64,000 nucleotides of DNA from Membranipora membranacea (taxonomy: Eukaryota; Bryozoa; Gymnolaemata; Cheilostomatida; Membraniporidae). A program made the translations under genes and the position numbers. Under the pieces are notes generated by a model that worked only from the letters and a program-made list of their open reading frames with translations, had not been told where the DNA came from and made no database searches. The DNA lies in the NCBI GenBank assembly GCA_914767715.1, contig OU612066.1, positions 26,012,283 to 26,076,282 of the forward strand, given 5' to 3'. Each line of letters begins with the position of its first letter. Within the stretch, counting starts at the first letter, position 1. Of this stretch, positions 49,501-62,400 are shown one piece after another.

Positions 49501-52500
49501 TGGAATGTTGTTAATATAACCTATTAAAATACACCTCCCCCTCAACCACCTACAAACCAGAAACTCATAATATGCACCGAGGTATCAGACCTTGTTGACT
49601 ACAATTGCCAGTCATGCAAGATGCCTGATCACACTTGCTTTCATGGTCCGAGGATTTATTTGTACTAGGGATACCTGTACCCCTATGATACAATACATGT
49701 TGTGTTATACCTGGACCTAGTTGTGTTATACCTGGACCTAGTTTGGTCCATTTGCCTGCATTCGGAGTTGCTCTCGATCCACTGGTCACGCCGCGGCAGT
49801 GGAAGGGCGCAACTGGAATGCAGGCAATTGGATTAAACTTGATATATGTTATCACCCATTAAAAATGTATATGTATAGTAAACCTTAGAATCTAGATGAA
49901 AAGGATACGACATAATGTAGACATCACTATTCAAGTAATTCGGGTGTCCTTCCTTCCACTTGAGTAGAGCCCAGATAGTAAAGGTAAGTACGCTCACGAT
50001 ATGCACCCAAAGACTAAGTAGAAAGAGAACGAAATATCGATAGTTCCGCCGTCCGATACAGTTGTTCACCCACGGACAATGGTGGTCAAATGTCTACAAA
50101 AAAGAAAAGAAAAAAATGTAGAAATCTACTCTTGTACTTGGGAGATAATATTTTCTCAATGTCAGCTATGTTGCTAATGAACAAGAATAAATATGAAATA
50201 TGGATGGCAGAAAACATATTCTACTGTCATGCAAGTGGTAGATATTTGACTCCCCTGAACATGATCTTTTCTGCAACATTGCCCATACACAATCAAATAC
50301 AAATAGTAACTAACATAAATACTGGGGGCGATGATTGTGTGGCGTCCTTTTTTGAAAGTTCATTTATACCCCAACGGCACCCAATCAATTTAAGCATGAG
50401 TTGTAGTATTTCAGACCAAGAAAGAGAACGTAATACTAGCTGCTCTCATGCAGGTTAAGCAGAAGTGGGTCTGGACATGCAACTCAAGTAGATAAAACAA
50501 ATGGTTTTTCTTTCAAGAGGCGAAATCACTGCACATTCTAATCATGCCCCAAACTATCTTAGCTTACTCAATATTTAACTGAACCATCTACTAGACAGAA
50601 TATATCCTAGAAGAGTAAAGTATTTGCAGTTCACTATTTCCTGCATGCTTAAAATAGCCAAATTTAAAGCTAGCTAACATTAAGTCACCCTTTTTACATT
50701 ATCAACTCCCGCCACAACTAGCCAAAATCTAGTGCTGTCAGCCACAAACTAGCTAATACAACGCTAGCTAACATTAAGTCACCCTTTTTACTTTATCAAC
50801 TCCCGCCACAGCTAGCCAAAAATTAGTGCTGTCAGCCACAAACTAGCTAATACAACGCTAGCTAACATTTACTCCCCTAGGGTATATTTTATAAACTGTT
50901 ATTATCATTTTCATTTTCAATGAAATGCTGATGATCTTTAGCTTCTTAATATTTACAACTCTTCTTTATTGACTCCACACAAATATACAGAGCAACTATC
51001 ATTATTTTAGCTAGAGCCCTAACCCATTGTTGTCATCATATCATTATTTATTGTCTGATTTGGTTCAATTATTATGACTAATTGATCAGTTCCAACAAGA
51101 AGGATTAGTGTACAGTTATTGGTATCAAATTGCTATTAATGGTATTAATGGAAACTGATGTTGGATCTATATCTGATAGATCATTCAAGATCCAATTAGA
51201 TTTTCATTGTTTTTCCCACACCAATGAACTACCACTGCTTGTGTGGGTAGACCTCAGAGAGAGGGAGTTCATAGACATAGTTATGCATCAGCTGGTGTCC
51301 TTTCTAGTATTTCGAAGATGACATGCAGCACTATTTCATACATGCACGTATGCAATACACGGGTGGGCAGAAATGGTTGTAATTAACACACGTTTTACGT
51401 TATTCTGCGATTCAAAGCGCTACAGTAAGAACCAATCTGTTGTTATTATGAATGGAAAATGTGGACGTGAGCAATGTAATCTATTTTTCATTTCTTTTAG
51501 CGCCTGAGGCGAGGAATTTCCCAATTTCATTTATGTGAGCCATTCTGCTTTTGTTATCATAGCATTGGTAACAACAAAAGTCTAAAGACAAAGTTAACAA
51601 TACATGATCTGAAACTTCAACTTGAATACATTTGATGACACTCTTGCTGTAAACCTTCACATTCCTAGGTTGCTACCATATATTTCCAGCCTGTATCATG
51701 GGATTTGCCAAAAAAGTGACAAAAATTAGGATGGCAATTTGCCATCTTTTTAGGAAAGTGACAATAATTGAAAAGATGGAATTTGGACTTACATCGATGC
51801 ACATATCACAGACACTACAATGAGAGCATCTAGGAGGTCTGTAGAACTGACAGGTGGTACACCACTTAAGTCTGAACGAAGCTCCGTTTATGTCAATGTT
51901 CCGGTGTAGAGTTGTTCTTGGATCTGATCTTTCAATCTCGTGGTCATGTGCTAAAAGAATCAAAAGCACCAGCCAACCGTTACGATCCATTAAAGTACAA
52001 CATTTGAATAAAACAGGATGTCAACAGGTTTTCATTTCCTTATGAATATTCAGGATATCTATTTATAGATTAATTTCAAAACCAATCCGCTCTCATTTCT
52101 CTTTATGAGAACCAATTTTTGAACATTAATTTAAGCAGACAATTCTAACAACATTAAAATGAGCTAGCAAAAGTGTGGCGCTTTTCCCTTGATGGCAAAT
52201 TTTGCTTTACCATCTAACCACTATTGCATTAAGATAAGAACAAGGTCCAAGTGAAACATTGAATTTAAATATTGCCTGATTCCCACTGATGTAGGGGAAA
52301 TAAATTCATTCAATTGGTGTTTTATATATGTATCCTTAACTCACCTTTAGGATATTTGCCGGGATCAATGCATGTGGCAGCCAAGAAATGGCAGAAAACA
52401 ATCATTGTAAGGACTAACTGGTACACTGTTATTATTAGTCCTGTTGTACCATGAGACATAAACATATAACGACATCTGAAATATAACAACGTTCATGTCA

Positions 52501-53113
52501 TGTTCCAATCGGTCATCTTTACCTACACCAAGTATGGTCCGTATGCCTGCATTTGGAGCTGCTCCCCAGGGGAGCAATGGAATGGAGGCAACTAGATTAA
52601 ACTTGATCTATCTATCGATCTATATTACCCCAGACGAGAAGGATTGACAAGCAAAGAACAGGTTTAAATATACGCAGCTGAAGAATACTCATATATGACT
52701 TATGTAGATATAAATATATTTCCAAGCATAAAACTTTTGTCGAAGCCCTATTTTGGAATATCGCAAAGTCCAAATAATGACAACATTTTCGGAATATCTT
52801 CGATGAGTACATATTGTTTGAAGTTTGAATAAAATTATTTGATATTAGATTTTAATCTGTTAAAATGGTATAAAGCAATGGGAGTTTCAATTAAAATCAT
52901 CATCTGATTTTTCACACATTTAATTGAAAAACCCACATTGGTCAATAAATTTATATCCTATTTGCCACAGAATTATCGATCAATTGCAGGATAGCCAGCA
53001 TATGGTTGACACCCTGCTCATACTTACGGGAATGCAAAGAATATAGCTGTGAGCACCAGAAAGAATCCCCAAGCAAAGCATGCTGGTATGACTCGAGTAG
53101 AGCACCGTGACAT
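43574..53113 (-). CDS. ZDHHC5/8-type palmitoyltransferase
   Basis: Eight exons on the minus strand: 53028-53113, 52345-52475, 51793-51950, about 49912-50093, 48426-48528, 47325-47416, 46102-46252 and 43574-43990; about 439 residues. The enzyme S-acylates cysteines of membrane proteins. Exons 1 and 2 give two membrane helices. Exon 3 carries the zinc-binding part [20 protein letters not shown]. Exon 4 starts [20 protein letters not shown] with the catalytic DHHC cysteine and a third helix. Exon 5 has the fourth helix and TGRTTNEQ, and exon 6 [16 protein letters not shown]; both follow the ZDHHC5/8 TTNEQVTGKF...NPF signature. The tail is polar and ends in TTI, a class I PDZ ligand pattern. It is much shorter than human ZDHHC5/8 (over 700 residues). 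The donor of exon 4 is uncertain: 49912 keeps phase but is GTCGTA, while 49884 (GTTTAC) does not keep phase. Confidence 0.88.
44397..44412. repeat. GA dinucleotide run
   Basis: A short (GA)n microsatellite in the last intron side of the palmitoyltransferase gene. Confidence 0.8.
46314..46662. mobile_element. hAT-type MITE with 8-bp target duplication
   Basis: The element spans 46322-46654. It begins CAGGGCTGCCCAACG and its reverse complement begins CAGGGGTGCCCAACC, so the terminal repeats match over about 14 bases with one difference. TCCTAGAT flanks it on both sides (46314-46321 and 46655-46662), a perfect 8-bp target-site duplication, the hallmark of hAT transposases. The interior of 333 bp has no transposase frame. 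It lies in the palmitoyltransferase intron between exons 6 and 7. Confidence 0.92.
46674..46742. mobile_element. TTTGGTCCA/TTGCCTGCAT foldback, copy 1
   Basis: Left side ATTGCCTGCATGCCAGTTGC, right side GGATTGGACCAAACTTGG. It is similar to the longer, better copy at 49737-49840. Confidence 0.5.
47909..48004. mobile_element. Foldback around a long G-run
   Basis: The arm ATTAGCCGTAGCCTGTC + TGACAAGCTTTGTT at 47909-47939 faces AACAAAGCTTGTCCAGACAG + GCTACGGCTAAT at 47972-48004. The loop is a run of about twenty G followed by TGGGGAGG. A partial relative with a C-run lies at 60709-60760. The loop could form a G-quadruplex, and the arms a stable hairpin. Confidence 0.8.
48279..48359. mobile_element. 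Foldback family member, copy 3
   Basis: The arm CCAGTTGCTGGTAGTGGCGG with TCCACTATCAAC faces GGAATGCCACTACCAGCAAC. It is the cleanest of the three copies (others 21204-21268 and 36261-36352) and lies in a palmitoyltransferase intron. Confidence 0.75.
49737..49840. mobile_element. TTTGGTCCA/TTGCCTGCAT foldback, copy 2
   Basis: The left arm TTTGGTCCATTTGCCTGCAT continues CGGAGTTGC. The right arm is GCGCAACTGGAATGCAGGCA, continuing ATTGGATTAAAC. The ends are roughly 30-base inverted repeats. Relatives lie at 46674-46742, 52531-52607 and 57474-57590. Confidence 0.7.
50669..50868. repeat. Tandem duplication, 94-bp unit, about 2.1 copies
   Basis: A unit beginning GCTAGCTAACATTAAGTCAC starts at 50669, again at 50763, and a partial third begins at 50857. 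The copies differ at only a few positions, so the duplication is recent. It lies in the intron between exons 3 and 4 of the palmitoyltransferase. Confidence 0.9.
52531..52607. mobile_element. TTTGGTCCA/TTGCCTGCAT foldback, copy 3
   Basis: TGGTCCGTATGCCTGCATTT with GGAGCTGC at the left and GCAATGGAATGGAGGCAACT with AGATTAAAC at the right. It is shorter than the copy at 49737. Confidence 0.6.
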
Positions 53114-54421
53114 CTTATTACGCCTGATATATATATATACTGATGATCAGTAATAGAGATTCTGATACTATCTATTTTCCATAAGATTCTTACTATTCTC
53201 ACGCCTCATTCTACAGAATATATAATCACGATTGTGTTATTATATGTATGAATTGGAAAGAAACGACACCAGGGTCACTCAATTCAAATTGCCTAAGATT
53301 TCATTTGGCCGGCGGTCTCTGATTACCTATCGTTCCAATAATGAGTTCAGTCGCCTTCTCAAAATAAGTCTGTTGTGGCCATTAAATTGTTCAGCCCTAA
53401 TACATGCGATACCTTGGGCCAAAATCAGGCATACAACTTGTACTGGTAGCTAACTATGATTACTTCTCCGCATTGCTAAAGTCCTTATGGAGAAAAAGTA
53501 GTAAAAAGTTTGATCATTTAGTATTGCAGTACGGCCCAGTTTTGTTACGCTATCGCGAATCAAGTCATGATGATTATCAGATATTATTATGATTTATCTC
53601 TCTAGCGATACACACAGTTAAGCTTGCCCAGTAAACACTTGGTTTGGCCCAGCAAGATAACCAAGGAGTAACAAGTACAGTTACTCCTTGAAGATTACCA
53701 GTAGTAATCAAACAAAAACTGTACAAAAATAATGAAACAACATCCTCAGATCCTTTCCTTGGGTCCACTACCAGACTAGTGTCAGGTCTCAGGCTGCCAC
53801 CCCTCCACTGTCCTTTTATTGACAAAAAAACAGTGTAACGAGGGCTGGGAGCAGTGCAATCAAGGAGTTCCTCAGGTCAAAATGATCATGAATGATTGAT
53901 AAACTAAACTTTACTAAACTTCAATTCATGTAGACTTTGTTTCAGCAGTACTTACAGTATTTGACTTCTTAGCCCTTACAGTGAATTAGTGATACTTGAA
54001 TATATCTTGTCATAGCACTGTTAAAATTACATAGTAATCTTGGGGGAAATTATCAAGCTTCATCTTTAAACTGGAATAAATTGTGGTTGGTATCTTTTTT
54101 CAGAGAATTTTTGTTTGGAAGGAAAGAGATTTTGTGTCAAGGTCTCTTTGAGTATCGCCAAACAACTTTGAGTCCTTCTTACATATCGAACCAATATACA
54201 TCAACTTTGTTTATGAAATCGAATCGTCCTGTGAAACCATCTCATATACCCAAACTGTATATCAGACTATAATCATTTCCCTTTTAACCAAAAAAAATTG
54301 TAACACCTATTTCTAGCAAAAAAAACTCCCATATCTTCTGTCAGCTGTCTTTGCAGAAAAAGAAAGTATAGCTGTATATGCATATTCTAAACTTGGGTTG
54401 TGAACCTCCATATATTCCGAA
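53114..54421. promoter_or_regulatory. Divergent spacer between palmitoyltransferase and fucose mutarotase
   Basis: The start codons of the minus-strand palmitoyltransferase (53113) and the plus-strand mutarotase (54422) face away from each other across 1.3 kb. The spacer therefore holds both promoters and 5' UTRs. I see no further gene and no distinct core-promoter motif that I would defend. Confidence 0.5.
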
Positions 54422-57400
54422 ATGCCACTGAAGAACATACCCTTTCTGATTTCACCAGACTTGCTCAAAGTCATGTCTGAAATGGGACATGGGGACACAA
54501 TCGGTAGGTTTGTTGTTACTGGTACTCAATACAGTCTATTTGGCCTGTGGTTTTGTAGCAGTTGTATGAACTAAGTTATAGATATTTTTTATACTTGTCA
54601 ATGAAAGTGCTATCTCTGATGTGTGTTTTTATGTATTTTTATAGTAGTTAGGCTAATACTTTCAGGTGGCTGCAAGAAGTTCAGGAATTAGTCAGACAGT
54701 GAGAGTGACACACAGTACTGTGTAGAGGATAGTTAAATATATGCCATTGCATGTCATGCTGGTGATCAGACTCATGATCATGAACATGTGAAATTATGTC
54801 GATTCTGAAAGTGTAGTCAGTGTAAGAAGCAAATATGTTGGAAAGCAGTCTAGTTTCACAATATGAGTTTATGTCCTTCCTGATCAGTCTTAGTCCCTTG
54901 AACTCTTTGAACCACTTTTCTTTTAACTCCCAAGGGATTGAGTAAAGCTGTGCTCACCCGCAAAATAAGAAAACAAAATATCTGGGCCATTTTTACCAAT
55001 GTCTATATGCTTAAAATGTGTCCAGTCATACTCATACACAACGAGCGAGCTTTCTTGGTTTTTTCTCGATTTTTAATTGTGTTACAATAATGTATTTCAA
55101 CCAAAAGTAATCCACAGGGTTAGTTTTCCGGCCTACTTGGATCACTAACTTCATAACAGGTTGTGTAATGAAAGTAATCTTCAGAAAACATCCAATAAAA
55201 TTATCTGTTTACTATTATTTATATTATGCCTCTATTCATTACAAATTACAAAGTCTTCTCTATGATTATCCATACATATATATTGCTCATTTTGTAGTCT
55301 TTGCTGACGCTCACTTCCCCACGAGTTCACTTTGTCAACAATCTGGGGCAAAGGAAATCCGTATGGATGGTATGTTATCTCAATACCACCAAGCTAAATG
55401 TTTTAAGATCATCTATTCTATTACCAGTGACCCAACATTGTATCAATAGAATTGTAATTATCCAGTTAATGTCACTCGCTCGAAGCATGCTATCCTATTA
55501 ATTTCTCGGTTAGTCGGTAGTGTTTCAAATGTTTATCACTATCAGGACAATTTGTATGAAGCTATCAAAGTATAGCTGTAAAGTTTAAATTGATACTGTA
55601 CACTCTTTATTTTCAGGGCACTGTATACCACAGATATTACACGCTGCATTGGAGCTACTACCTTTAGATAATTATGTACTGGCACCGGTGAGAACCGACT
55701 TGTTTTGTATCATTTTGGCCTAGTCAAGATATTTAGTTAAGACTTTGTGCAAAAAAAATCCCAAGTTGGAATATGCAGCAATTAATAATTCTTTATTTGA
55801 CAAGACATTAACATACCTCAGCAAGTCTTACTCAATAGATTCAGTCTGCATTGACAGTCAGTTTGCAATTCTCATGCGTTGTGGTGCTGCAAATAACTAG
55901 ATTTTTTTGAAAAGATGTCCAGTTTTCAAAGTTGTTCCCTCCTAGGAATTGTATAGACAAGTCTTAAAATATTTCTGTTCTCAGCAACCTTTCCTACCCT
56001 TACAATGCTTTTTTTTTCTAGGTATCCCTTATGCAGGTGGTAGATAGTGATGTTGGTAAAGTCTCACCTGTTATTTGGGACGCTTACAAGGAGATAATTA
56101 GGAAATATGAACCTGGGGTAAGAATGTACTTTCTTTCTGTTGTTTTATCAACATCATTTGACCATCAACTTTCATTCTCCATCATATTTTTTATCAATAT
56201 AAATCACTGACAATTTTCATATGAGTTCAATATTAGTGAGGTAAGTAAATAAGAGTTTATTCAAGTACTTCGCCATGAACAATTATGCTAAAGGCCGACT
56301 AAGAACGCAAACTAGCAACTTGCTTATTCAAGTAGCTTGTTGGGCATTTAGTGTGAAGTATAATCATTTATTGAGCCAAATAGACTACAAGTTATTAAAC
56401 TCTCCATTGAGCGGCATTGTCAAAAGAAGGAAGAAAATTTGTCAAAAAGTTGTTAATACATTAAAAAAAACCTTTGCTAGTCTCTGTAGAGCTGGACAGC
56501 AAAAAAGCTATCAATCATTTTGTTATTCGTGTCTCCAGATTATTTTTTATATATAAACTTAGATAACTTTTTCTACTGCTTTCATGTCCTGTGATCAGAT
56601 TATGTTAGCCCAGTGGAACGTAGAATGTCATAATATCATGTCCCAATATGACACTGATACGTTTTGTAAGGCTTTCTTAATCTGCTAACATTGTCCCTTC
56701 CTTGCCAGCTCTTACATATATACTTGTTTCATCAACAGGCTGGTGTGCAGATGCTAGACAGATTCTCCTTCTATGATGCAGCCAAAAATGCTTACTCAAT
56801 TGTACACACTGGGTAAGAAATTATGTCGAAGATAGATCGGATGTACAATGGAATGTATTTAAACCAATTTGCTGGCGTCTTGCAGCTCTTGTTATGGAAC
56901 AAGTGCTGAAGGTTAATTCCAAGGAATAGGTTAATACTTTCGATATCCTATACACATTGTTCATATGCAACGGTCATACACTGTCGCTACTGTGCAGAGG
57001 GACTTCTATCTCAGAGTACATTTGCAGCCAGCGAGTATCTTATATGTTGTTGAAATTAATTATCAATATATTTAGGGTAATCACGCAAATGCTCAAGGAC
57101 ATCTGATATAGGCTGTGATGTTTGCCTGTCCTCACACGTCTAAAGCCAGTGAAATCTGCTTATGGTCAAAATAATGTTATTGCTCTCCCAAATTGACTAA
57201 CCATTGGTAATGCCTCAACTCATAAAAGAAACCTGAAAAACTAGAAATATGTGGCCAGATAGTCGATGATTCGTATGATTACCACACAATTGGTTATTGA
57301 TTAAACTGACAACCCAGACAGCTTGGTCTCTCCGATTAATCTCCAGCTTCTTTTTGTATCAAGTAATTGGGAAGCCTTGCTGAATTAAGCTGCCTGATAT

Positions 57401-57809
57401 ATGTTAACTCGATCAAACAGCATATCCTAGCATCGCATTAGCAGATACTACTGTCCCCCACCTTGGCTAGAACCAAGGTCGATCCATTTTGCCTGCATTT
57501 CTAGTTAATCTAACTCTATAGGTGAGATGCTGGCACCTTGAGGGAGAGCAACTCCAAATGCGGGCAAATTGGATCAAACCGAATTTATCCCTTTGCCATA
57601 AAAACTCAGCTTTACACAACTAAAATTATACATTCAATGCTCTGCCTTGTAGAGAGACTAGTCAATATGGTAACATCATTCTGAAGAAAGGAGTTGTACT
57701 CCCTCCACCAGCACAGCTAGACGACAAAAAGAATAGAAAATCTAAAGGCAAAGATAATGATGATATGCCGATAAAGAAGCGCAGGGTCTCGGATGATGAC
57801 AATCATTGA
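54422..57809 (+). CDS. FUOM: Fucose mutarotase (RbsD/FucU family)
   Basis: Six exons, 54422-54503, 55298-55369, 55617-55687, 56022-56117, 56739-56812 and 57653-57809, keep phase and encode 183 residues. The enzyme interconverts alpha- and beta-L-fucose for the fucose salvage pathway. Family landmarks are all present: ISPDLLKVMSEMGHGD with the active-site histidine, TIVFADAHFP, CIPQILHAALELLPLD, and TSQYGNIILKKGV near the end. The family normally stops soon after this last motif (human about 154 residues). Here about 35 residues follow, rich in lysine and acidic residues, with KKNRKSKGK and PIKKRRV, resembling a bipartite nuclear import signal. The whole tail is encoded in the same exon as the GNIILKKGV strand. 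The gene is head to head with the palmitoyltransferase and tail to tail with the receptor. Confidence 0.92.
57474..57590. mobile_element. TTTGGTCCA/TTGCCTGCAT foldback, copy 4
   Basis: GGTCGATCCATTTTGCCTGC faces GCGGGCAAATTGGATCAAAC, and the inner part CATTTCTAGTT / AGCAACTCCAAATG is diverged. It sits in the last intron of the mutarotase gene. Confidence 0.55.
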
Positions 57810-59431
57810 TACCTGAAGTTATATTAGCTCTTGTCCTGACACAATAGTATGTCCATATTCAGGCAAGTTGAGAGTAATTCTAGGGATAACGAGTTTCAGA
57901 CCCTTTTCATTTCTGTCCTGTTCCCTCAGTGACTGTAGTCTCACAATAGGATCAGTACACCACATGTTTATTATTATTGTTATTATATTCGGGAGCGTTG
58001 TTTAAGAATTTTTGAGGTTTGTTCTAAGATTATTGCCAAATTCCCTACACAATAACACAGAAGACATGTGATTGTTCTGTTGATTACAGCTTTTCCGCTC
58101 CTTGCCAATCCTTCAATTATTTGATCTCAATGCTAACATTTTCATCCAAAATTAGAATACCATTAGAAAAGAGCAGTAGGAGGATATGAATGTTTGTTAT
58201 GGTAGAAGTTTGCGATCAATCACTGTGTACATGGTGCTTGAGACAGCCTGGACTATTAACTGCCTCTGATATGTTAATTTACGCATTGCTGATTTATCTA
58301 GCTCTAAGCCTGTCTGAGCTCTAGCTTCTAAATAGATTTTATAACATTGTGAAAAGAAAATCTCAATCTCTGTCACTTCCAAACAACCTCTTTATAATCA
58401 GTTGAGTTTTCTTTTTCTTTATTGAATTTAAAAATTGTAATATTCTGTAAATATTTTTGATCGGTTTCTTTGTCTGTTTTCTTTATTTTTATGTACAAAA
58501 GTTACATACTGACTGTAAAATAGATTATATCAGTCTAAGAATGAATAGCTCGTGATTGATAATGACTTGCTCATCAGCTGAGAAAGACATCCAAGAATTG
58601 CAACAACAAAAATCGTACAAAAATACTTTTAGGTTGTAACAAGTTGAGAAATTGGAGGGATAAATAGCGATCGTTGTTGTTTGCAATGCCAACGCAAGAA
58701 CAGTATGGAACTAATAACTTCTTGGCACATGGGATCAGGAAGCCCTGATACCTTTTCTGATTGGAAGACTTTATATGTGTTGGTTATATGTGCGCGCGTA
58801 CCAAGCATTGGACTAGCACAATCTCAAGAAAACTGAAGACTATGGTTGAAAGAAAAATGACTTCAGAAATTATGTACCTCAGCTTCATATTCTGGATCAA
58901 AACGGTTATGGGATAAACCCAAATAGTGTAATAAAGACATACTATACATATGAGTTAAAATACCTTGTTCAATCAAAAAAATAGAAAGATTGAGTTCTAC
59001 ATCAATCTTTACAACTCAACATTTAAAATTTGCAACCTTATGCATTAACAGAAACAGTGGTAGGACTGATTGGAATCGATTGCACATTGGAAGATGCCGG
59101 CCGATGACAACTAAGTCAAGTTGGAAGATGGTTCTGATATATGTAGGCTTTGGCTTATAGACAGTTTTCTGGGCAGGCGCTTGAGCCTATTTTTGGAGTT
59201 GCCCTCTCTCCATATTTGTACTCGTTAGCACATACAGCAGATGAAAAATGTGTCTAAACAGCTAACCAGTCTGAACGTGTTTGATATTTCAAGAGACAAG
59301 AATCACGCTTGAATTGTGTCTGCTGGCCGTAGGATTGGAAGGTTTATAGCAAGTGCATAACAATCTTGAGCAACATCTTTGGAGAAACGATATTACCATA
59401 ACCATGAGCTGTCTTGAGCTCCTTGATTCTC
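57810..59431. other. Convergent 3' flank of mutarotase and receptor
   Basis: The 1.6 kb between the two stop codons presumably holds both 3' UTRs. No further gene is visible. Confidence 0.5.
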
Positions 59432-62400
59432 TCATAGAGCCTCATAGCTGTGATTATCTTCCCCCGTTTCTGGATGCATGTATGTAGTGCGTTTCTTAGT
59501 TTTCTCACTTGTGTCTCCATCATCTTTCAGTTCATCCATAGCGTTAGGTATCTCATATAGGAAATGTCCTGAGTGTGGGTTAGGCGCTAATTGAGAAGGA
59601 AGCTCATCCGCTGGTGAATCACAGCCATTGTTAGTGGTAAGAAGGTTAGATATAGAGAGACTTGGATCCGCATGAACTTCTATTCGCTCCTCTTTGACCC
59701 TATCCAGGTTTCCTGTCTTCGGCCTGTCTTTGTTGGTCGTAGCGTATTGTGTTTGTTTGAGTCCACTTGGTCCCGCTACTGCTGCTACATTAGCAATTCT
59801 GGCTCCAGCGTCAGTCGGTTGTTCCGCATGTGAAAACAGGACAGCTGGACCGCCTAAAAACATCATGAACCTATTAAGTTTGCGCAATGTGCCAAACAAG
59901 AATCATGTTGTTTGCTTATCCTAGTGAGCACAGGTTGTAAAAAACACTAGGGATGAGCTGAGTTAGTTTTGCAAAATACATTTTATTTGTAAAAACTCAT
60001 CAGGCGAGTGCAAACAGTAGTGATTGCTATCAAAACTTTCCATCTGTCGGTGTCTTACTATCAAAATCTCAAATCTCGCTCACCTCCGTTATCTCCTTGC
60101 TGGAAGCTAATGTGACCCTGACTTGAGTTATCTGTAAACAATAGTAAACAATATTTCATTTATTTTATTCTAGCTCTATCTTAGATTTGAGGGAATTTTC
60201 AAAGGCAACTAATTTTATATAATGTTCAAGCATTTAATTAATCCATCCATTTCGCTCACTTAAATAGCTATGAGGTCCTTAAGGGTGTTTACAAGTGTTG
60301 TGAGAGTCAACTCTCTGTAGAACTGGACTGAACTAGCTATGATCTCCCTTACCTGAGGGAGGAGGGAAGTTCTCGAACTCAGTGTTCCTTCTCTCTGCTG
60401 GTGGGTTGTTAGGTGGGTTGTTAGGTCGCCTTAGCTCAACTTCGTTGTTGTGCGCACCTCTTTTCACTTCTGCCTCTGCTGGTGAATAAAAGTTAAATTA
60501 TTACTTTGTGTTTTGCTCTACCAGCCGTCTGTCAACTCAAATTCTTTTGAAACTGCGCTTATAGGCAATGGTTAGCATGATTTGCCCATGTTCCAAGTTG
60601 TAAAAAAGTGTTTATGCCGTATAAAACATGACATTGCAAAATTGATCATAGCAAAACTATTTGTATATTAATTTATATAGAGGTTCACTGGAAGTTAACT
60701 ATAGTATGACTTGACAAGCTTTGTTGCTAGCATTGTTACACCCCCCCCCCCCACCCCTTCTCCTACCAGCAAACATTGTCAAACATTATCAAACATGATG
60801 ACCTCTCAAATTTCGATTAGGCCTACCTTGTCTGGGCTGTTCTTCAATAGAACGCACGTCTCCCACCTGTAGATAGCTACCATTCTTTGACAAATCACTC
60901 TGTCTTCTATTTGACTCTTGTCTTATTTGGTCTACAAAATTTGTTTGTTTATAGACAATACTAGGTACATGACTAAGACAATACAATGGCTGCACAAAGC
61001 GAGAAGAATACCAAATAGAGAATCAGATCATTACTATGATCCTCACAGGTGTTGAAGAGACTCGATTACAAAAATCAACCCCTTCTATAGGTATGGATCA
61101 CCAAGTAATCATTAAGTAATCACTTTTTATTTTAGCTGCTCTCCAGCAAACTTTACATGAATATAATGATACAGATACAGATACATACAAGATCGATGAT
61201 ACATGATACGACTCATCTAATTAGCGCACCCTTGTACAAGGTGGGCAAGCTAGGCCATTGATCGGAGAGCTCACCTCCTTCAGCAGAATGGGTAGCGTCC
61301 GGGATTCGAACCTGCAACTCTCAGATTGAGAAGTTCGAATCCTAACCACTACACCACCCTGCCTGCCTAGTTAGGACATTGGCGGTAAGGCCTAGCTTCT
61401 GTTCAATATCAAAGCAAACCAATCACAAGGGACATTCTAGTGGCTTGAGAGAGCTATATAATCTCACCAATATAACTTCTGATGGCTCTGTTACTCCACA
61501 CCATATACCCTATGACTGTCAGCACAGCCACAAGTATGAGAACAGCTAGTGATAGGATTGTGTCCTGCTTCCTGGAGTCTAGCTCCCAAACCATTGGAGC
61601 TTTGCTTGTTGGCATCACAACACGTTCAGATCCATAGTCTTGTTCTACAATGTTCCCAGGACAGAAGCAAACACCAGTTGTGCATGGTGAGCCAAATGAG
61701 TCGTCTAACTCTCCATAGTGATAGAAGAGTGGTTTCTCGCTTGTGCTTTCATGGAGGATGTCATTTCGGATTGAGAACACCTCAACATAGTCTGCTTTGC
61801 CAGTTGAATTTTTCTTAATGCTGTAGACGTCATAATTTGCAGCTCCCTGGTTGGATGTCTCATTGAATAACTGCATATCCTCTGATTGGCTGTTATGTTT
61901 TGATGGAATGTAAACCTTTTTGAGCCAGTTGAAGTAACTTTGACGAGCGGTCGTGCTTGGATCAAAAAGGATTTCGATAGAGTTTTTGTCCGATAATGCG
62001 TTCTTCACTGCATGCGTCAAACCAGACCATGCCATGACTACAAGCTTGGTAAAGACATCGCCAGTTTCTAGATGAGGGCATTGGCACTCATCGGAGGAAC
62101 GAATTAAATTACATTTCTCACTGCACTGCTTTGGTGAAGCTACACCATTCATCAACGGTAAGTGGCAGTTGAAGTGGCCCTGCCAGAATCTCCGAAAGAG
62201 ATGGTTTCTAGTGTTGTTTGGATTTCTTTTTGAGAGGAAAGAGCGGAAATGGTCAACCCCCTCACTTTCATAAGTAAAGTTTGTGGCCAGTCCAAATGTC
62301 AACGAGCCAAATGTCTGATCATCATGACCTTTTATAACCTCATGCGAATTTCCCCAAGTCTTACCACCTATAATCATTTTACCCTGAGATTTCCATATTC

